Assembly (NCBI RefSeq): GCF_963576615.1
Contig: NC_088717.1
Location: 18,648,108 to 18,712,107 of the forward strand
Direction: 5' to 3'
Source: Watersipora subatra
Lineage: Eukaryota > Bryozoa > Gymnolaemata > Cheilostomatida > Watersiporidae
DNA length: 64,000 nucleotides
The position numbers were made by a program, and so were the translations under genes. A model generated the notes under the pieces. That model was not told where the DNA came from. It did no database searches and saw only the letters and a program-made list of their open reading frames with translations. Every line of letters begins with the position of its first letter. Within the stretch, counting starts at the first letter, position 1. Positions 1 to 12,300 of the stretch are shown here, one piece after another.

Positions 1-43
1 ATATTTTAACTATTTATTATATTTTTTATACCAAATTAGTAAA

Positions 44-1262
44 CATACCTCTAATTGAATGCCACCTCTATTTTCATGCCACCTCCATTTGCCACTACCC
101 TGAAGGAAGGGTTGAAAAATAGACCGCCACTCTCCATTTGAACGCCATCTCCATTTGACCACCACTTTGCCATTACCCTATTTGATCTTTACGAGCCCAC
201 AATATTAACTGGTCAGAAAAAAAGTGTCCACTAAATCAAATTAATAATGAATCGTTCATATCAATAACAATTTATTCTTTCGTTGTCCAATTCCAAAGCT
301 TTTCATTTCTTTTTTTCGTTTAAGGTTTACTTGCAACAAATTTCACATAACAGCTGTTTAGTATCAAAAGGTTTACCATGTCTTACTCTGCTGTAATGTG
401 GATGCAAACTGCGTGGAAATGTGATTACAAGCATTTAAAAGCTCAAAAACAAACAGTTAATCGCAGCCATCACTGAAACACCGTAGTTTGGAATCCTTTT
501 ATTTCTACGACGTACCCAACTTGACATGGGTATTGTTTTGACACAGCTGTTATCACTTGAATTGAAAGGCCAATAAAAGACTCAATATAAAACATTTGGT
601 AGCACTAGTTTATGACAAACACTTCGGGTTTTACTGGAAACCCCTTATCAAATATAGACGCTCGCTACTTCACAGTTTCGTTTCAGCTTGGTCTAATCAT
701 CTAGTCGTAATCTAATCATGTGGCTCATACTTTCTGCCAAATAGCACAAACAATTTCTGCAGCATTTTTTAACTATCACAGGCGACCAAAAGGCTCTTCA
801 TGTTTATCAAAGGATGATATGCACTCTTTCGAGCCAAGGTTAAAAATTAGATTAATTTTTAGGTTAGGTTTTGAGATATCAGTGCTTAATGTGACAGCAT
901 TACAATAAAGATGAAATAGTCGTGTAAAAAAATAGACATGGTTTTATTGAATGGGTGAAGTATATTTGTGAAAATATTTCGACGAATGAAGTGGCATGAA
1001 AGTGTAAACAAAAGCCCATCATGTTCAACTACATTCCATTTGAGCCGTTTTGGAAAGGGATTCCAACCTACGGTATTTTCGAGATGGCTGCAATTAACTG
1101 TTTGATGTTTAGCTCTTAAAAGCTTGTAATCACATTTTCACATATTTTGCACCTACAACACAGCAGACTAAGACATGGTGAACCTTTATGATATCAAATA
1201 ACTGTAATGTGAATTTTGTTGCAAGTCAACCTTTAAAACTTTGAAAGCAACACCATAGCAGT
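44..1262. mobile_element. Long-inverted-repeat MITE, copy 1
   Basis: Positions about 300-470 and 1090-1240 are reverse complements of each other. Both contain the blocks TTGCAACAAA / TTTTGTTGCAA, ATCAAAAGGTTTACCATG and TCTTACTCTGCTG, separated by about 600 bp. The outer left part (44-230) has repeated phrases of the type GCCACCTCCATTTG. A second copy at 60855-61770 has the same arms, and its centre matches this one in reverse complement. Shortened relatives occur at 8990-9118 and 43438-43830. I see no transposase, so this is a non-autonomous DNA element. The outer ends are approximate and no target duplication was identified. The small open frame at 720-908 lies inside the element and is not supported as a gene. 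Confidence 0.65.
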
Positions 1263-1679
1263 TGTTGCAGTTGTTATTGTTTTAATTGGGATTATGTTAT
1301 GTTCTGGATATCCGGTTGTTTTACTCAGAGACCATTATTACCTCTAGCTAGAGAGAACGCGAGACGCAGACAACAAAACTAAACCGGATAAAAACAACTT
1401 ACATGTAGAAGATATCTTCAAACACCGATGTTATCATTAGGGCTGGCCATGCAGCCTTTAGGGTCATCAGAGTCTACCGGACAACTACAAGATACCACAG
1501 GTACCATGGTGACAGCAGTCAACTCGACTGGAGGAAGACCCTGTTGATGTTTCATGTTACAGGATTGAGTGGCTGTTTTGGATTGTTGTGCATGCTGCAC
1601 TCTGCTTTATTGTGTCTTTGACCTGTTGATTGTATAAGTTCGTTTGTTGCTGTGAAGGAGGGATCAGGATTATCACCTC

Positions 1680-2411
1680 CTTTTGAACTGTGTTTGGATG
1701 GGAATCTTGGAAAACTGGAGAGAGCAGAGAAGAAATTTTGAAAACTATTTGATTGCTATCAATTCGGTAGTTGAGCCAGTTAATGGTAATAGAGATTTGT
1801 CTGCAGGGAATGATGCTATATGGTTGAGAAAATTGCGATTTTAAGACTTTGTATTGGTGATGAGGCAGTAAAATTCTTGATTGGTTTGAGTTTGCAAATC
1901 AGGAGAACAGGAAATGTTTACCAGATGTTCTTGCTAAATATAAGACATACTTCATTCCTTGTAGGAATATACTATATGAACAGTATTTTTTATGTCGTTA
2001 GTTCAAGGTGATGAGGAAACAATTGACACGTTTGTCAAGAGGCTGAAGACTCAGGCAAGCAAGTGTAAGTTTCAAGGCAAGAAAGAGATGATGATTTTTG
2101 TGAGATGTGTTTTTGGTATCAAAGATAAGAGACTCAAAGAGAAACTTTTACGAGATAGGGATGTCACCCTTACCAGAGCTATTGATCTGATTCATGATTC
2201 AAAGGTTGCCAAACAACAGCTAGCAGGTATTTCCGGTTATATGACTGTGGCAACTGTACAGTGTGAAGACAAGCCAGCTAATAAATATCCACCTAAACCA
2301 GCTACAAGGAAAATCATGGATTGTAGATTCTTTGGCTATGATCATGTGAAAGGTAAATGCCCTGCTTATGGTCAAGATTGTGGAAAATGTAGTGGTAAGT
2401 CCAAGGTCTAA
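1680..2411 (+). pseudogene. gag relic of Gypsy element 1
   Basis: The open part (1992-2411) carries the Gypsy gag pattern of a Q-G-x-E-x-I-D-x-F-V segment followed by G-I-x-D-x-x-L-x-E-K-L-L. It ends in a degenerate zinc-knuckle-like stretch (CRFFGYDHVKGKC, about 2330-2360) in which the second cysteine is missing. Upstream, between 1680 and 1990, recognisable gag N-terminal residues lie in the same direction but are broken by several stops. The nucleocapsid function would be lost. Confidence 0.7.
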
Positions 2412-2510
2412 GGTAAAGTCTAAATGCAATGAAAAGAAAGTCAATGCAGTCTCGAATTCAGCACAAATGGGTATGGAAAGACCTGTTTGTAGGTATGCTT
2501 TCAGACCAGA

Positions 2511-3500
2511 GTGAGTTGTCCAAAGGGTGGTTTAAGATCTACATATGTAGTCTCTTATGGTAACAACAACAAGAATAATAACTTCAAAAATGATTCCGGT
2601 GCCCTAGCCAATGTACTACAACTATATGATGCAGTCGAGCTGTCTGTCCACACTGAGAATAACGAAGCCAGACTGCTCACATACTCTAACGAGGTTCTAA
2701 GAAATGGAGGCAAAACAACATTATCAATCAATGCTGATGGATTAGTGGACAAGTTGGTATTTGAACATGTTGATGGTTACCTGTGTTGGAACTAGAAGCT
2801 TGTGTCGATCTAGGCATTGTCTGCAGAGTTGACAGTATCAACAATCAAGCAATTTTGGATGAGTGTCCAAATTGCTTCGAAGGTATAGGCTGTTTAAATC
2901 AAAAGCACACCGTAATAACTAACAAGGAAATCAAACCGGTAATCAATCGAGCACGGCGTATCCCTCTGAGCATGGTTGACAAAGTAAAGGATGAGCTTGA
3001 TCGCATGGAAAATAATGGTATCGTTCAGAAAGTTGATCAGCCGTCTGATTATGTCAACTGTATGGTGGTTGTGGAGAAATGTGATGGCAAAATAAGATTA
3101 TGTCTAGATTTGAAAAAGCTCAATAAGGCTGTCCTATGTGAACACCATCACATCTCAACATTTAAAGACATATCATTCAAGTTTAGTGGAATTTCAGTAT
3201 TCACCATTGTGAACAGAAAAAATGGCTACTGGCATATAACCCTTGAGAGCTCTTCTCAATTACTGACAACATTCAATACACCATTTGGCTGCTACTGCTA
3301 TATCCGGTTTCCATTTGGCATCAACTCTAGTGCAGAAGTCTTTGAGAAACAAGTTGAGGAAGTTTTTTGGGGATTTAGATGTCTTGATATACTTTGACGA
3401 TCTCATCATAGTTGGTAAAGACCAGTTAGATCATGACAGAAAGTTAAGAAAGCTCTTACAACGAGCCAGAAAAGTCAATGTGAAGTTCAATCAAAAATGA
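2511..3500 (+). pseudogene. protease-RT linker and reverse transcriptase relic of Gypsy element 1
   Basis: The 2511-2795 frame resembles the end of a Gypsy protease and its linker to RT. From 2783 the typical RT entry follows: R-R-I-P near 2960, V-E-K-C-D-G-K-I-R-L-C-L-D-L near 3075, and P-F-G-x-x near 3280. The active-site box is Y-F-D-D at 3390-3401, but it lies in a different frame from the preceding RT segment. The shift occurs near 3370, next to a run of T and G. The thumb region continues to about 3700 with further stops. Confidence 0.75.
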
Positions 3501-3753
3501 TTTAGCACAGCCGCTCAGAAGTAAACTATCTGGGTCATATAGTATCAAAAGACGGTCTGAAACCTGATCTCAAGAAACTGAAAGCTATCAAGGATATGCC
3601 AAGCCCCCAAGATAAACAAGGAATACAAAAAATGATGATATCACTGAATTTTTTAAGAAGTTACATTCTCAATATCTCAAAGGTTACACAGCAATCAGAG
3701 ATCTACTAAAGTCAAATGTTCCATGGAACTGGGACTCAACACAAGAAGGGGCT

Positions 3754-4272
3754 ATGACATTCATAAAGAATATCCAGATGAGTAAGCCTGTTTTCAGATA
3801 CTTTGATGTAAATAAGGACATAGTACTTCAGGTAGATGCATCTCAAGGAGGTCTTGGTGCTGTATTACTCCAGGATTCTCAGCCAGTGGCTTATTCACCA
3901 AGGGCATTGACAAAGACAGAACAGGATTACCCTCAAATAGACAAAGAGCTGCTCACGATAGTTTGTGGCTGCAAGAAGTTTCATACATACACATATGGTC
4001 GCGAAACTGATATTCAGACAGATCATCAGCGTCTTGTCTCCATCCTTCAGAAACAACTCTACACAGCTTCACTAAGACTACAGAAACTTCTGATACGCTT
4101 ACAAAAATATCAGATCAGAAATATTGGATGTGTGCCTGGCAAGTTCATTTATCTAGCAGATACCTTATCTAGAGCCTGTCTACCTGACTCGACAGAGAGC
4201 ATTGAGGATGATGGTGTCATGATCCACAGTCTACAGCTGAAGAATACGGCCCAAGGACTATGTCAAGGATGA
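3754..4272 (+). pseudogene. RNase H relic of Gypsy element 1
   Basis: This 172-codon open frame contains the RNase H start V-D-A-S-x-x-G-L-G-A-V-L-L, then A-Y-S-P-R-A-L-T, Y-P-Q-I-D-K-E-L-L near 3940, and T-D-H-Q near 4020. It closes with A-D-T-L-S-R-A, typical of the RNase H-integrase junction of Ty3/Gypsy pol. The acidic active-site positions appear kept here, so this is the best preserved part of the element. Confidence 0.8.
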
Positions 4273-4392
4273 AGAGATGTTGATGTTAAAAGCAGCAATA
4301 CTGAAAGGATGGCAGTGGAATTCTAGAAAGCAAGCACCTTCGAGAATCCAACCTTTTGGAGCTATCGTGATGATCTTTTTATTTGAGATGAA

Positions 4393-5474
4393 ATGATATA
4401 TCGAGGTGAACAAATGTTGATTCCCAGAGCTTTACACAAGGAATATTTAACAAGACTGCACTTAGGGCACTTAGGTATGGACAAATGCTTTGAAAGAGCC
4501 AAACAAAGCATATTCTGGCCTGGAATGATAAATGAGATAAGACAACTGATATCAGAATGTGCTGTCTGTCTAAAGTTTGCTAACAACCAACAAAAAATGC
4601 TCCTTCTACCCCATGAGGTACCCAGTTTGCCTTGGAATAAGGTCGGCATGGCTATTCTAAAGTTCAAAAGTAAAAATCACTTGGTAGTGATTGATTTTTA
4701 TTTGCACTTTCTAGAGCTCAGGCAGTTGAAAGGTAAAACTGCTATAAGTCTAATCATGGTACTCAAATCTATCTTTGCAGTACACAGGAGTACCTGTAAC
4801 GATGATTGCTGATAATATGCCTTTCGGCAGTGCAGCCATGAAGAGTTTTTTAATGGACTGGTGTTTCAACATTGTTACTTCTAGCCCACATTACCACCAA
4901 TCGAATAGTATGGCTGAAAGATATGTTTAAACAATTAAGCAGTTCCTTAAAGAGGCAGCAGACCTGATTCAGACATTTATCAATCATTACTTGTCTATGG
5001 ACAAACACCAGTGACAGGAATGCCATTTAGTCCATCTGAGATACTCTTCAACAGGTGTATCAGGATACCTCTGCCCTGTACAGAACAAACATTGAAACCA
5101 TCTATACCAGATGCTCAGAGTTACCTTCAAGAAAATCAGATGAAGCAGAAATATCAACACGTTAGGAGAGCAAAAGATCTACCATCACTCAAAAAGGATA
5201 TTATGTGATGTTCAAAACGAAGGGCCACCCACACTGGATATTCGGACAAATAGCTGCTAAGGCACTTCAGCCTAGATCCTATACAATTGAGATAGAAACT
5301 GGTCATCTTAGACGGCACAGAACCGACATCAAGCCCATCAGAGGTCAGAAGACAACATCACAGGAGTTGAACATTAGTCATGAGGAAGCGGATCACTCAC
5401 TTGTTGATGATGACAATTCAGATTCTTCAGTGATGGTTGCAGCCACACCAAGACCCAGTGTCAGAGCCAATTAG
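4393..5474 (+). pseudogene. integrase relic of Gypsy element 1
   Basis: The N-terminal HHCC zinc domain is visible at about 4460-4580, with H-L-G-H-L-G then C-A-V-C. The catalytic core follows but is interrupted by frame changes near 4780 and 4930. Parts of the C-terminal region are open at 5011-5208 and 5205-5474, the latter with an R-R-H-R-T-D segment typical of a Gypsy pol tail. The fragments lie in several frames and are joined by no intact ORF. Confidence 0.72.
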
Positions 5475-5839
5475 CGTTGCCAGATGTCCTGTATTTGACA
5501 AGATGGTCCAGTTTTTTTGGTCTGTTTCCTGTGTCCTGTATTTGACCCTAACTATCCTGTATTTGAGTTTCATGTGAGCATTATTTTTTATCGGTAACTA
5601 TCTTCTATAAATACATGTACATGTAATACATATGCAACAACCATCGCAGCTGTATTGGCAATTGAGCCAACTAGATCATTGTATAATAATAACCATCGAT
5701 GATTGATAGATATATAACATAGGTGTCTATGCATATAACAATAGCCAAACAAACTGCTGTAATTGGTGGGGAATTTCCCTTCTATCTATAGTGGAGTTGG
5801 CAATGGATAGAAGAGAAATTTCCCTCCACTACCCACTGA

Positions 5840-8010
5840 TTCAGGACAGTCCCAGCGATTTATGAAATTTTCAGCACCAGCCCACAATAAATTTAGTAGT
5901 TCATCAGTCAACATGTCTGAGGCAAGTTCTTCGACAGCTGAAGGTCTTCACAATACTCCGCCAAAGAAATCCAAGCGCTTGACAGTATATAGCAAAACAT
6001 GGGAAGAGAAATTCATGTGGATAAGCCTGTTAGCAGAGATAAATACAAAACGCACTGCAGTCTTTGCAACAAAGACTTCTACATCACATCAGGAGCAGCA
6101 GACCTTAAACAGCATGAAGAAACCAAGTACCATAAAAGAGGTGCAGGCTCAACTAAAAATAATCAGCTGTTGTCTACGGTTTTTGCTTCTACAGAAAGTT
6201 CTCAGCAAAGTCAAATAACTGCGACTGAGCTTACCAAAGTGATCCACGCAGTGAAACATAGCTGGAGTTTCATTTATTGGACTGTGATATGAAGCTGGGT
6301 AGGATTATATACTCTGGGAGTGTTGTTGCAAAGCAGATATCTTGTGGATGAACAAAAGCTAAGACTATTGTCAAGAATGTGTTGGCACCATACAGTGTAT
6401 GTGCAGCGAGACTACGAGATAAGTTGCTACCATTTAGTATTGCGAGTGATGCTAGTAATAAAAGGAACCAAAAAATGTTTCCAGTGATGCTGAGATTTTA
6501 TACACTACATGATGAGATTCAATCTGTTATATTGGATTTCTATGAAGACGCTAAAGAAGACTCTATATGCACAGCTAAAGCTATTCAGAAATCGCTAACT
6601 AAATTCAACATTGATATGTCGAAGGCGACAGCATATAGCGCTGACAATGCATTTGTGATCTATGGAGCGCACCATTCTGTTTACCAACATTTGAAGGTAG
6701 AACAACCAAACTTACTGAAAGCTAACTGTTGTGCTCATCTGCACAATTGCTTAAATAATGCTGCTTCCAAATAGATGTGGATGTAGAGTTAATAGTAATA
6801 AGGGTCTTCAATCGCTTTTCTTCTTCAGCAGGCCAAAGAGAGCAGCTTAAAGCACATAAATTACAAAAAAAGTATTATATATTTCAACACATCAGAGTCT
6901 TGGCTTTCGAATGAGCCTATATTCAATACACAAAGAATAATAAAACTATGAAAAACAGGGTGTCAAAAGTATGTCCTGCAAAAAAAACACTTGGTTCAGG
7001 TTCTCAAATCGTGATGTCACAATTATTATTTAGCCTTAGGTAGTCGATCCCTTTTGCTGCCATTGAGGCTGCGCTTTTTTGTGACAATCGATGCTGTTAA
7101 ACCCAGAGAGCGCTAATGATAAACTAGGATTCTAAATAATCAACAATGCCCGCAATCGTGCTAACGCCCGACTAATACAAACACATGTTCTGGGTTAATT
7201 AATTATGCTTCAATAAATGTACTGTTGTTGATAAAGGTAATGAAATCACATCGATTAAATTGTGACCTGCGGTTGCGTGGCCCTAAGACATGCATGGGCA
7301 ACCTTTGTTGGAAGGCAAGTCTATCCTTGAATTAAGTGATGATGGCTGGGTACGGGATCTCGCTTTTCTTGTTGACTTTACTTCATATCTGAACGAGTTG
7401 AATGCAAAACTGCAAGGAAAGGACTAATTTGTTCATCAGTTGTACAGTCATATCAGGACATTTCAAAACAAAATTCAACTGTGGGAAAAACAGCTGAGAA
7501 GTGGTAATACTTTCCATTTTCCTACATTGGCAAATCATTGCAAAGCAGACTGTACTTCCTATGCTGATGAGCTTGTATTAATTCACAAAGAATTCATTAG
7601 TAGATTTCAAGATTTCAAATCACAAGAAGCTAATCTACGTATTTTACCTTCACCATTTGATGTCAATGTTGAAGAGGCTCCCAAAGAATTGCAGATGGAA
7701 TTGATTGAACTCTAAGGAAATGAAGACTTAAGACGAGGAATGAGAGATTATTCGTTACTGGAATTTTTTTTAAATCTATGTAAAGAAGCTTTCTCCAGGA
7801 TCACAGACTTTGCAAGAAAGAAAACTTCACTATTTGGGAGTACTTACATATGTGAGCAGTTGTTTACAAAAATGAAACAACACAAAATCAAAAACAAAAA
7901 CAAGGCTGACAGATAATCATCTTGAAAATAACCTTAGAGTAGCCACCTCCAGCATTTCACCAAACATTGAGGCACTGGTGAAGAAACACCAAGGCCAAAT
8001 TTCCCATTAG
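5840..8010 (+). pseudogene. hAT-family transposase relic (BED-finger type)
   Basis: Three blocks in order resemble hAT transposases of the kind domesticated as GTF2IRD2 or EPM2AIP1-like proteins. The first is a BED-like zinc finger at about 6040-6130 (C-S-L-C then H-x-x-x-K-Y-H). The second is a catalytic-core fragment at 6379-6774 containing S-I-A-S-D-A-S and A-D-N-A-F-V. The third is a C-terminal dimerisation region from about 7310 to 8010, with L-N-x-L-N-x-K-L-Q-G-K and, at the end, R-V-A-T-S-S-I-S-P-N-I. Stops and frame changes separate the blocks and about 500 bp (6780-7310) is unrecognisable. The final in-frame stop is at 8008-8010. The terminal inverted repeats were not identified. Confidence 0.75.
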
Positions 8011-8043
8011 AATAAGGTTTTGTTACAATTTTTCTCATTTGTC

Positions 8044-8345
8044 ATTATAAGATTAATAAACTGTGTTTCCATAAATTGTCTTTAATAAATATTTTTAGCT
8101 TTTACACTTTTTGTTTCCTTACCCTTTCAATGTAAAGTATTAGACAAATGAATGAAAAAATCAGTAGTTTAATATATGTTTATTATAGTATATATGAAAT
8201 TATAAGTATATATGTATACATATATATAAGTATATATGTATACATATATACTTATATATATATATGTATATAAGTATATATATATAATTTAAGGAAATTT
8301 ATTTCATATATAATTTATTGAAACATAGTTTATTAATCTTATAAT
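8044..8345. mobile_element. Fold-back element with AT-rich core
   Basis: About 35 bp at the left end (starting ATTATAAGATTAATAAAC) is repeated in inverted orientation at the right end (ending TTTATTAATCTTATAAT), with few mismatches. The interior is a TA/GTATA microsatellite at about 8180-8290. This would form a long hairpin. No coding content and no clear target duplication were seen. It lies directly after the hAT relic. Confidence 0.5.
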
Positions 8346-8989
8346 TAGCTCGAGCGTATGGCTGCGTATGGCCCATAGCTGAGCGCGTGGTTTTACTCAT
8401 GACAACCAAATGGACAAAAGAAAGAAACAGAGCATCAACTGTACATATAAAATCAGAGCTGTAAGTGGCAGCAATATGAAAATAGACTGCAAAGCATTTT
8501 ATGCTGCTGTATTAAAAGATGATGCATAGCATGTTATTTAATAGCATCCTTGTGGCTATCTTAACACGGCTTACAATGGATCGATGCTCATAACTCCACT
8601 TCTATTGCACATAAAACGCTAGTTGTTGCTGAAAACTGTAGCAAACATATCAAAAAATGCAATGAGCTTTTATTCAACAATGTTAAAAATAGATATAAAA
8701 TAAAAAAATTTTCATGTTTAGATTGAAATAAAAATGGAAAATGTCAACAAATTGCAAAGAAGGACAAAGGCTATAATATCATCGCAGGTCAATTGCAAGC
8801 AATAGATATCAACTGGTAGAAATATTTCTCAGTTTCTCGATGCACATTTATTAATGTTTGACAAGTTAGAGGTAAGTTAACAGATTTATTGCATTCAAAA
8901 AGTTTAATATCGCTTCGCCAAAAAAAGCTAGCAAAATATCGGCAACATTCAGTTCGTTCGTAATAGGGCCAAATTTGTCTTCCGTAGAT
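8346..8989. other. Intergenic or intronic stretch, nothing recognised
   Basis: This 640-bp AT-rich stretch has no supported exon, RNA gene or repeat. If the 5' exons of receptor gene A lie to the left of this window, it would be part of an intron. Confidence 0.4.
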
Positions 8990-9118
8990 TCTGATGAGCC
9001 ATTTGAAAAATAAACCGCCAGCCTCTTTTTGAACGCCGCCTCCAGTTGACCGCTACTATAGAAAAAAGGTTGAAAATAGAGCGCCATGGTGTTCAATTCA
9101 AGGTTTTACGGTAATAAA
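8990..9118 (-). mobile_element. MITE terminal fragment abutting gene A
   Basis: This stretch has the same repeated phrases (GCCGCCTCCAGTTGACCGC and relatives) as the left end of the MITE at 44-230 and the copy at 43438, here in reverse orientation, ending AAGGTTTTACGG. Its end lies only about 25 bp before the first visible exon of receptor gene A. Homology to receptor gene B stops here, so the element sits at the edge of the visible duplication. Confidence 0.55.
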
Positions 9119-9143
9119 TAACCAACATATTTTTTTACAATAG

Positions 9144-9398
9144 GTGTGACCAAAGATGCCACTACTTTGGAGACTGTTGTTTTGATGTCCCTCCACTTCC
9201 TGCCTACCTAACAATTACACCATTTGACCAATCAGACTGGACCTGCTACAATGTCTACCAATCATACTCTGAAGGCATCATGGTGATTGACTCATGTCCT
9301 GACAACACAGCAGAGACTGCCTCTTTGTGTGAGAGTGGTAAGCTAGGAGCCTGGGATCTACATGGATGGCTCGTATCAGACAAGGAAACTAAGCTAAC
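9144..9398 (+). CDS. Gene A exon matching gene B exon 7 (CC-motif exon)
   Basis: The acceptor is TTTTACAATAG and the donor is AAC|GTAAGG, giving 255 bp. The exon encodes a cysteine cluster C-D-x-x-C-H-Y-F-G-D-C-C-F-D, resembling the C-terminal half of a somatomedin B fold. It is followed by W-T-C-Y-N-V-Y and ends L-V-S-D-K-E-T-K-L-T. It is nearly identical to 42966-43220, with mostly single-base changes. Confidence 0.78.
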
Positions 9399-12300
9399 GT
9401 AAGGATATTCTTGAATAAGAATTATGTTCAAACATATGGACTGAGTATAAGTTAAAATTTAATTACTTGGAATATTGATGTCAATTATTTGCTATTTGTC
9501 AGAGAACTTAGTAGCTTGTATCTAAAAAGTTAAGGCAGTTAAGCTAATGTAAGCATTTTCCACTTTAGTGGCAACATAATGTCAAGCTGAATGACAATTG
9601 TACACATAGTTTTATATTTTGGTGCTATTAGATATATCTTCCATTATATCTAAACTACTATACTATCTCTAGACTATTTCAATAAAGTTGTGAGAATCTC
9701 TATGATAGGAGAACCGCACTTGACATCAAGTAGAAAGTGGCTACCGTGATCCTAGAACTATAATTTACAACAAGTAACAAGTATGCTTATGATATCAGAG
9801 CAACTCTAGACATCTAGTTGCAAGTATCACCATAATATCAGAGCAACTCTTGACATCTAGTTGCAAGTATCACCATAATATCAGAGCAACTCTTGACATC
9901 TGGTGGTATATGTATCCCTAGCATACTAGAACTACTCTTAACTTCAAAGCAGAAAAATATACAGTTACATATAAGCTACCATTGACAAGAAGAGGTAATT
10001 GATTCATTTTTACAATTTATACTGATTGTGCCATGTGAAATATAATTATTTTGGAATACTCTTAGTATGTACTGGCCAACCAGAACACATCAAAGTGGGT
10101 GTACAACTAGTAGCTCGTCAACTTGCTAAAAAGGTCATGACCCCAGACTCATTATAAAAAATTTAAATGACAGCATTTCATTTTTGTTTGTGGTTAATAT
10201 TGAAATACTATATTTCTGGTTCTAGTGCCTCAAAAATAATAAAATAATTATGCTAACTTTTCAAAAAAAAAAGAAAACATAATTATTACATTAAGGATAG
10301 CAACATCAAAATTTAACTGTGGATCACACCTTGTAAAATGTTTTCATTAAACAGCTCAGTCAGTGTTCTGCTAGTTCTGCACATCTCTCTATTCTTGTAA
10401 CAAATATTATTTTATATTATCTTCTAGTTGTAACTCATACAGAAATTGGAGCATTCTAACTAAACGATATATTTCATGATATCAACTGCTAGCAGGAAAT
10501 TCACTGGTAGTGATTCGTGCCTTTTTATAGTTGTTATGGTTTTGTTCTTTTGTTTTACACACATCACTGGTACAAATTGATATCTAAGCAGACCCATGAT
10601 GCAGTACAGAGTGGCAACAATGCTATATTTGTCCCAAATGAAGCTAATTGAATAAGTAGATCTTTCAGGAGAGCAAAACTTTAGGTGGTTTTTAGTAACT
10701 TACGAAGCTAAAATTTAGGACTGGTCAACTGGCAGAATCGCAAAATAAACTACTCATTATGGCCTTGACATTTTAAACATGAATAACAATCAATTGACAG
10801 ACACATGAGGCTACTGAGCGTCTGATGAAAGGACCATAGGTTTCTCAGACTACTCCACACAATACATTTCATTAATAGCAAAATCACTGAGCTTTCTGCT
10901 GCTTTCAGCTTTCCAACCTACTTTATACAACTTCACTCAGCTTGTTTAACTAGTAAGATCAAGGACTGTGGTAATGCTCATATGACAATCACAATTTAAA
11001 AACATGTAATAAAACTTAGCAAAAAAGTCAATAGCATGCAACTTGAAAAATCATTGTGAAGTCTAAATAAACGTTTATGCAAAAACTAGCTAAAGCGCCT
11101 GCCATCATGCTTGTTCTGCACTTATACACACATACATTCATTGTCTTCGCAAATTATTCTGTATTCTCTAACTCTATGCTAGCTACTGAACTTTGAATAT
11201 CCTTACCTGACCAACTTCTTTACATTTCTTTGTCAAGGCTTCTGTGATACTGGTAACTTATTCTGTTTGTGCATTATTTCCTGTCATCTATACCAATCCA
11301 TAAGTAATATATAAATTTACTCATTACAGAGTGTACTGCACTTACGTTTATACAGTATATATTTAGTCAAGTCTTAGGAACTAGACCATAGCAATGACAT
11401 GCTACTCTCATCTGTAGATACAAGAATATCTACTGCGCTAGCTGCAATGGAGCATCAGATATCATCTTCTGGGATGTTTTGATGAATTGTCCTACCTCTA
11501 ATGGGAAAGTTATGTAAGTATTATGACTCATATCTACTAGTAGTAGTAGTAACTACCAGTAACTAGTAAGTATTATGACTCATATCTACTAGTAGTAGTA
11601 TATAGTAAGTATTATGACTCATATCTACTAGTAGTAGTAACTACCAGTGACTAGTAAGTATTATGACTCATATCTACTAGTAATAGTAACTAGCAGTGAC
11701 TAGTAAGTACTATGACTCATATCTACTAGTAGTAGTAACTACCAGTAACTAGTAAGTATTATGACTCATATCTACTAGTAGTAGTAACTACCAGTGACTA
11801 GTAAGTATTATGACTCATATCTACTAGTAGTAGTAACTACCGGTGACTAGTAAGTATTATGACTCATATCTACCAGTAGTAGTAACTACCAGTGACTAAT
11901 AAGTATTATGACTCATATCTACCAGTAGTAATAACTACCAGTGATTAATCACTCGGAACTAACTAACTTTCAGATGAGTTCTATTGAGACCCTGGGAGAT
12001 GAACTTATACAAAATTTTAGTAATTTTATTAGAAAGTACCGGTATTTTCTATAATTTGTGATTGTTTTTAATGTTTAAGGTAATCTGACCACCAGGATGT
12101 GTCAAAATTAAATTCAAAAAATTTGATCATGGACAGAACGCTAACACACCTTGTTGCAATGTCTTTGGATAAAGATTTATATTTATTAAGCCGTTTTTAT
12201 TTTGTCAGACAGCCTTGAAGGAAGTGCCATAGGAAAGTACTCAATGCTGCAAACAATTTTATGTAGACAACTCCTAATATAATATATGTATAACTCCATT

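Larger units (their letters stand above)
1680..5474 (+). mobile_element. Decayed Ty3/Gypsy retrotransposon, internal region without visible LTRs
   Basis: The domains occur in Ty3/Gypsy order: gag, a short protease-RT linker, reverse transcriptase, RNase H, integrase. The frame changes many times and stop codons interrupt gag, RT and integrase, so the copy cannot be active. I found no direct long repeats flanking it, so the LTRs are either lost or too diverged to recognise. It lies between the MITE at 44-1262 and the hAT relic at 5840-8010, which makes this stretch a transposon graveyard upstream of receptor gene A. Base composition resembles the surrounding AT-rich DNA, unlike the GC-richer second Gypsy element at 26359-34444. 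Confidence 0.85.

Noticed and set aside
1268..1680. 5' LTR of Gypsy element 1
   Set aside because: No matching repeat was found after 5474, and no primer site or TG...CA borders were recognised.
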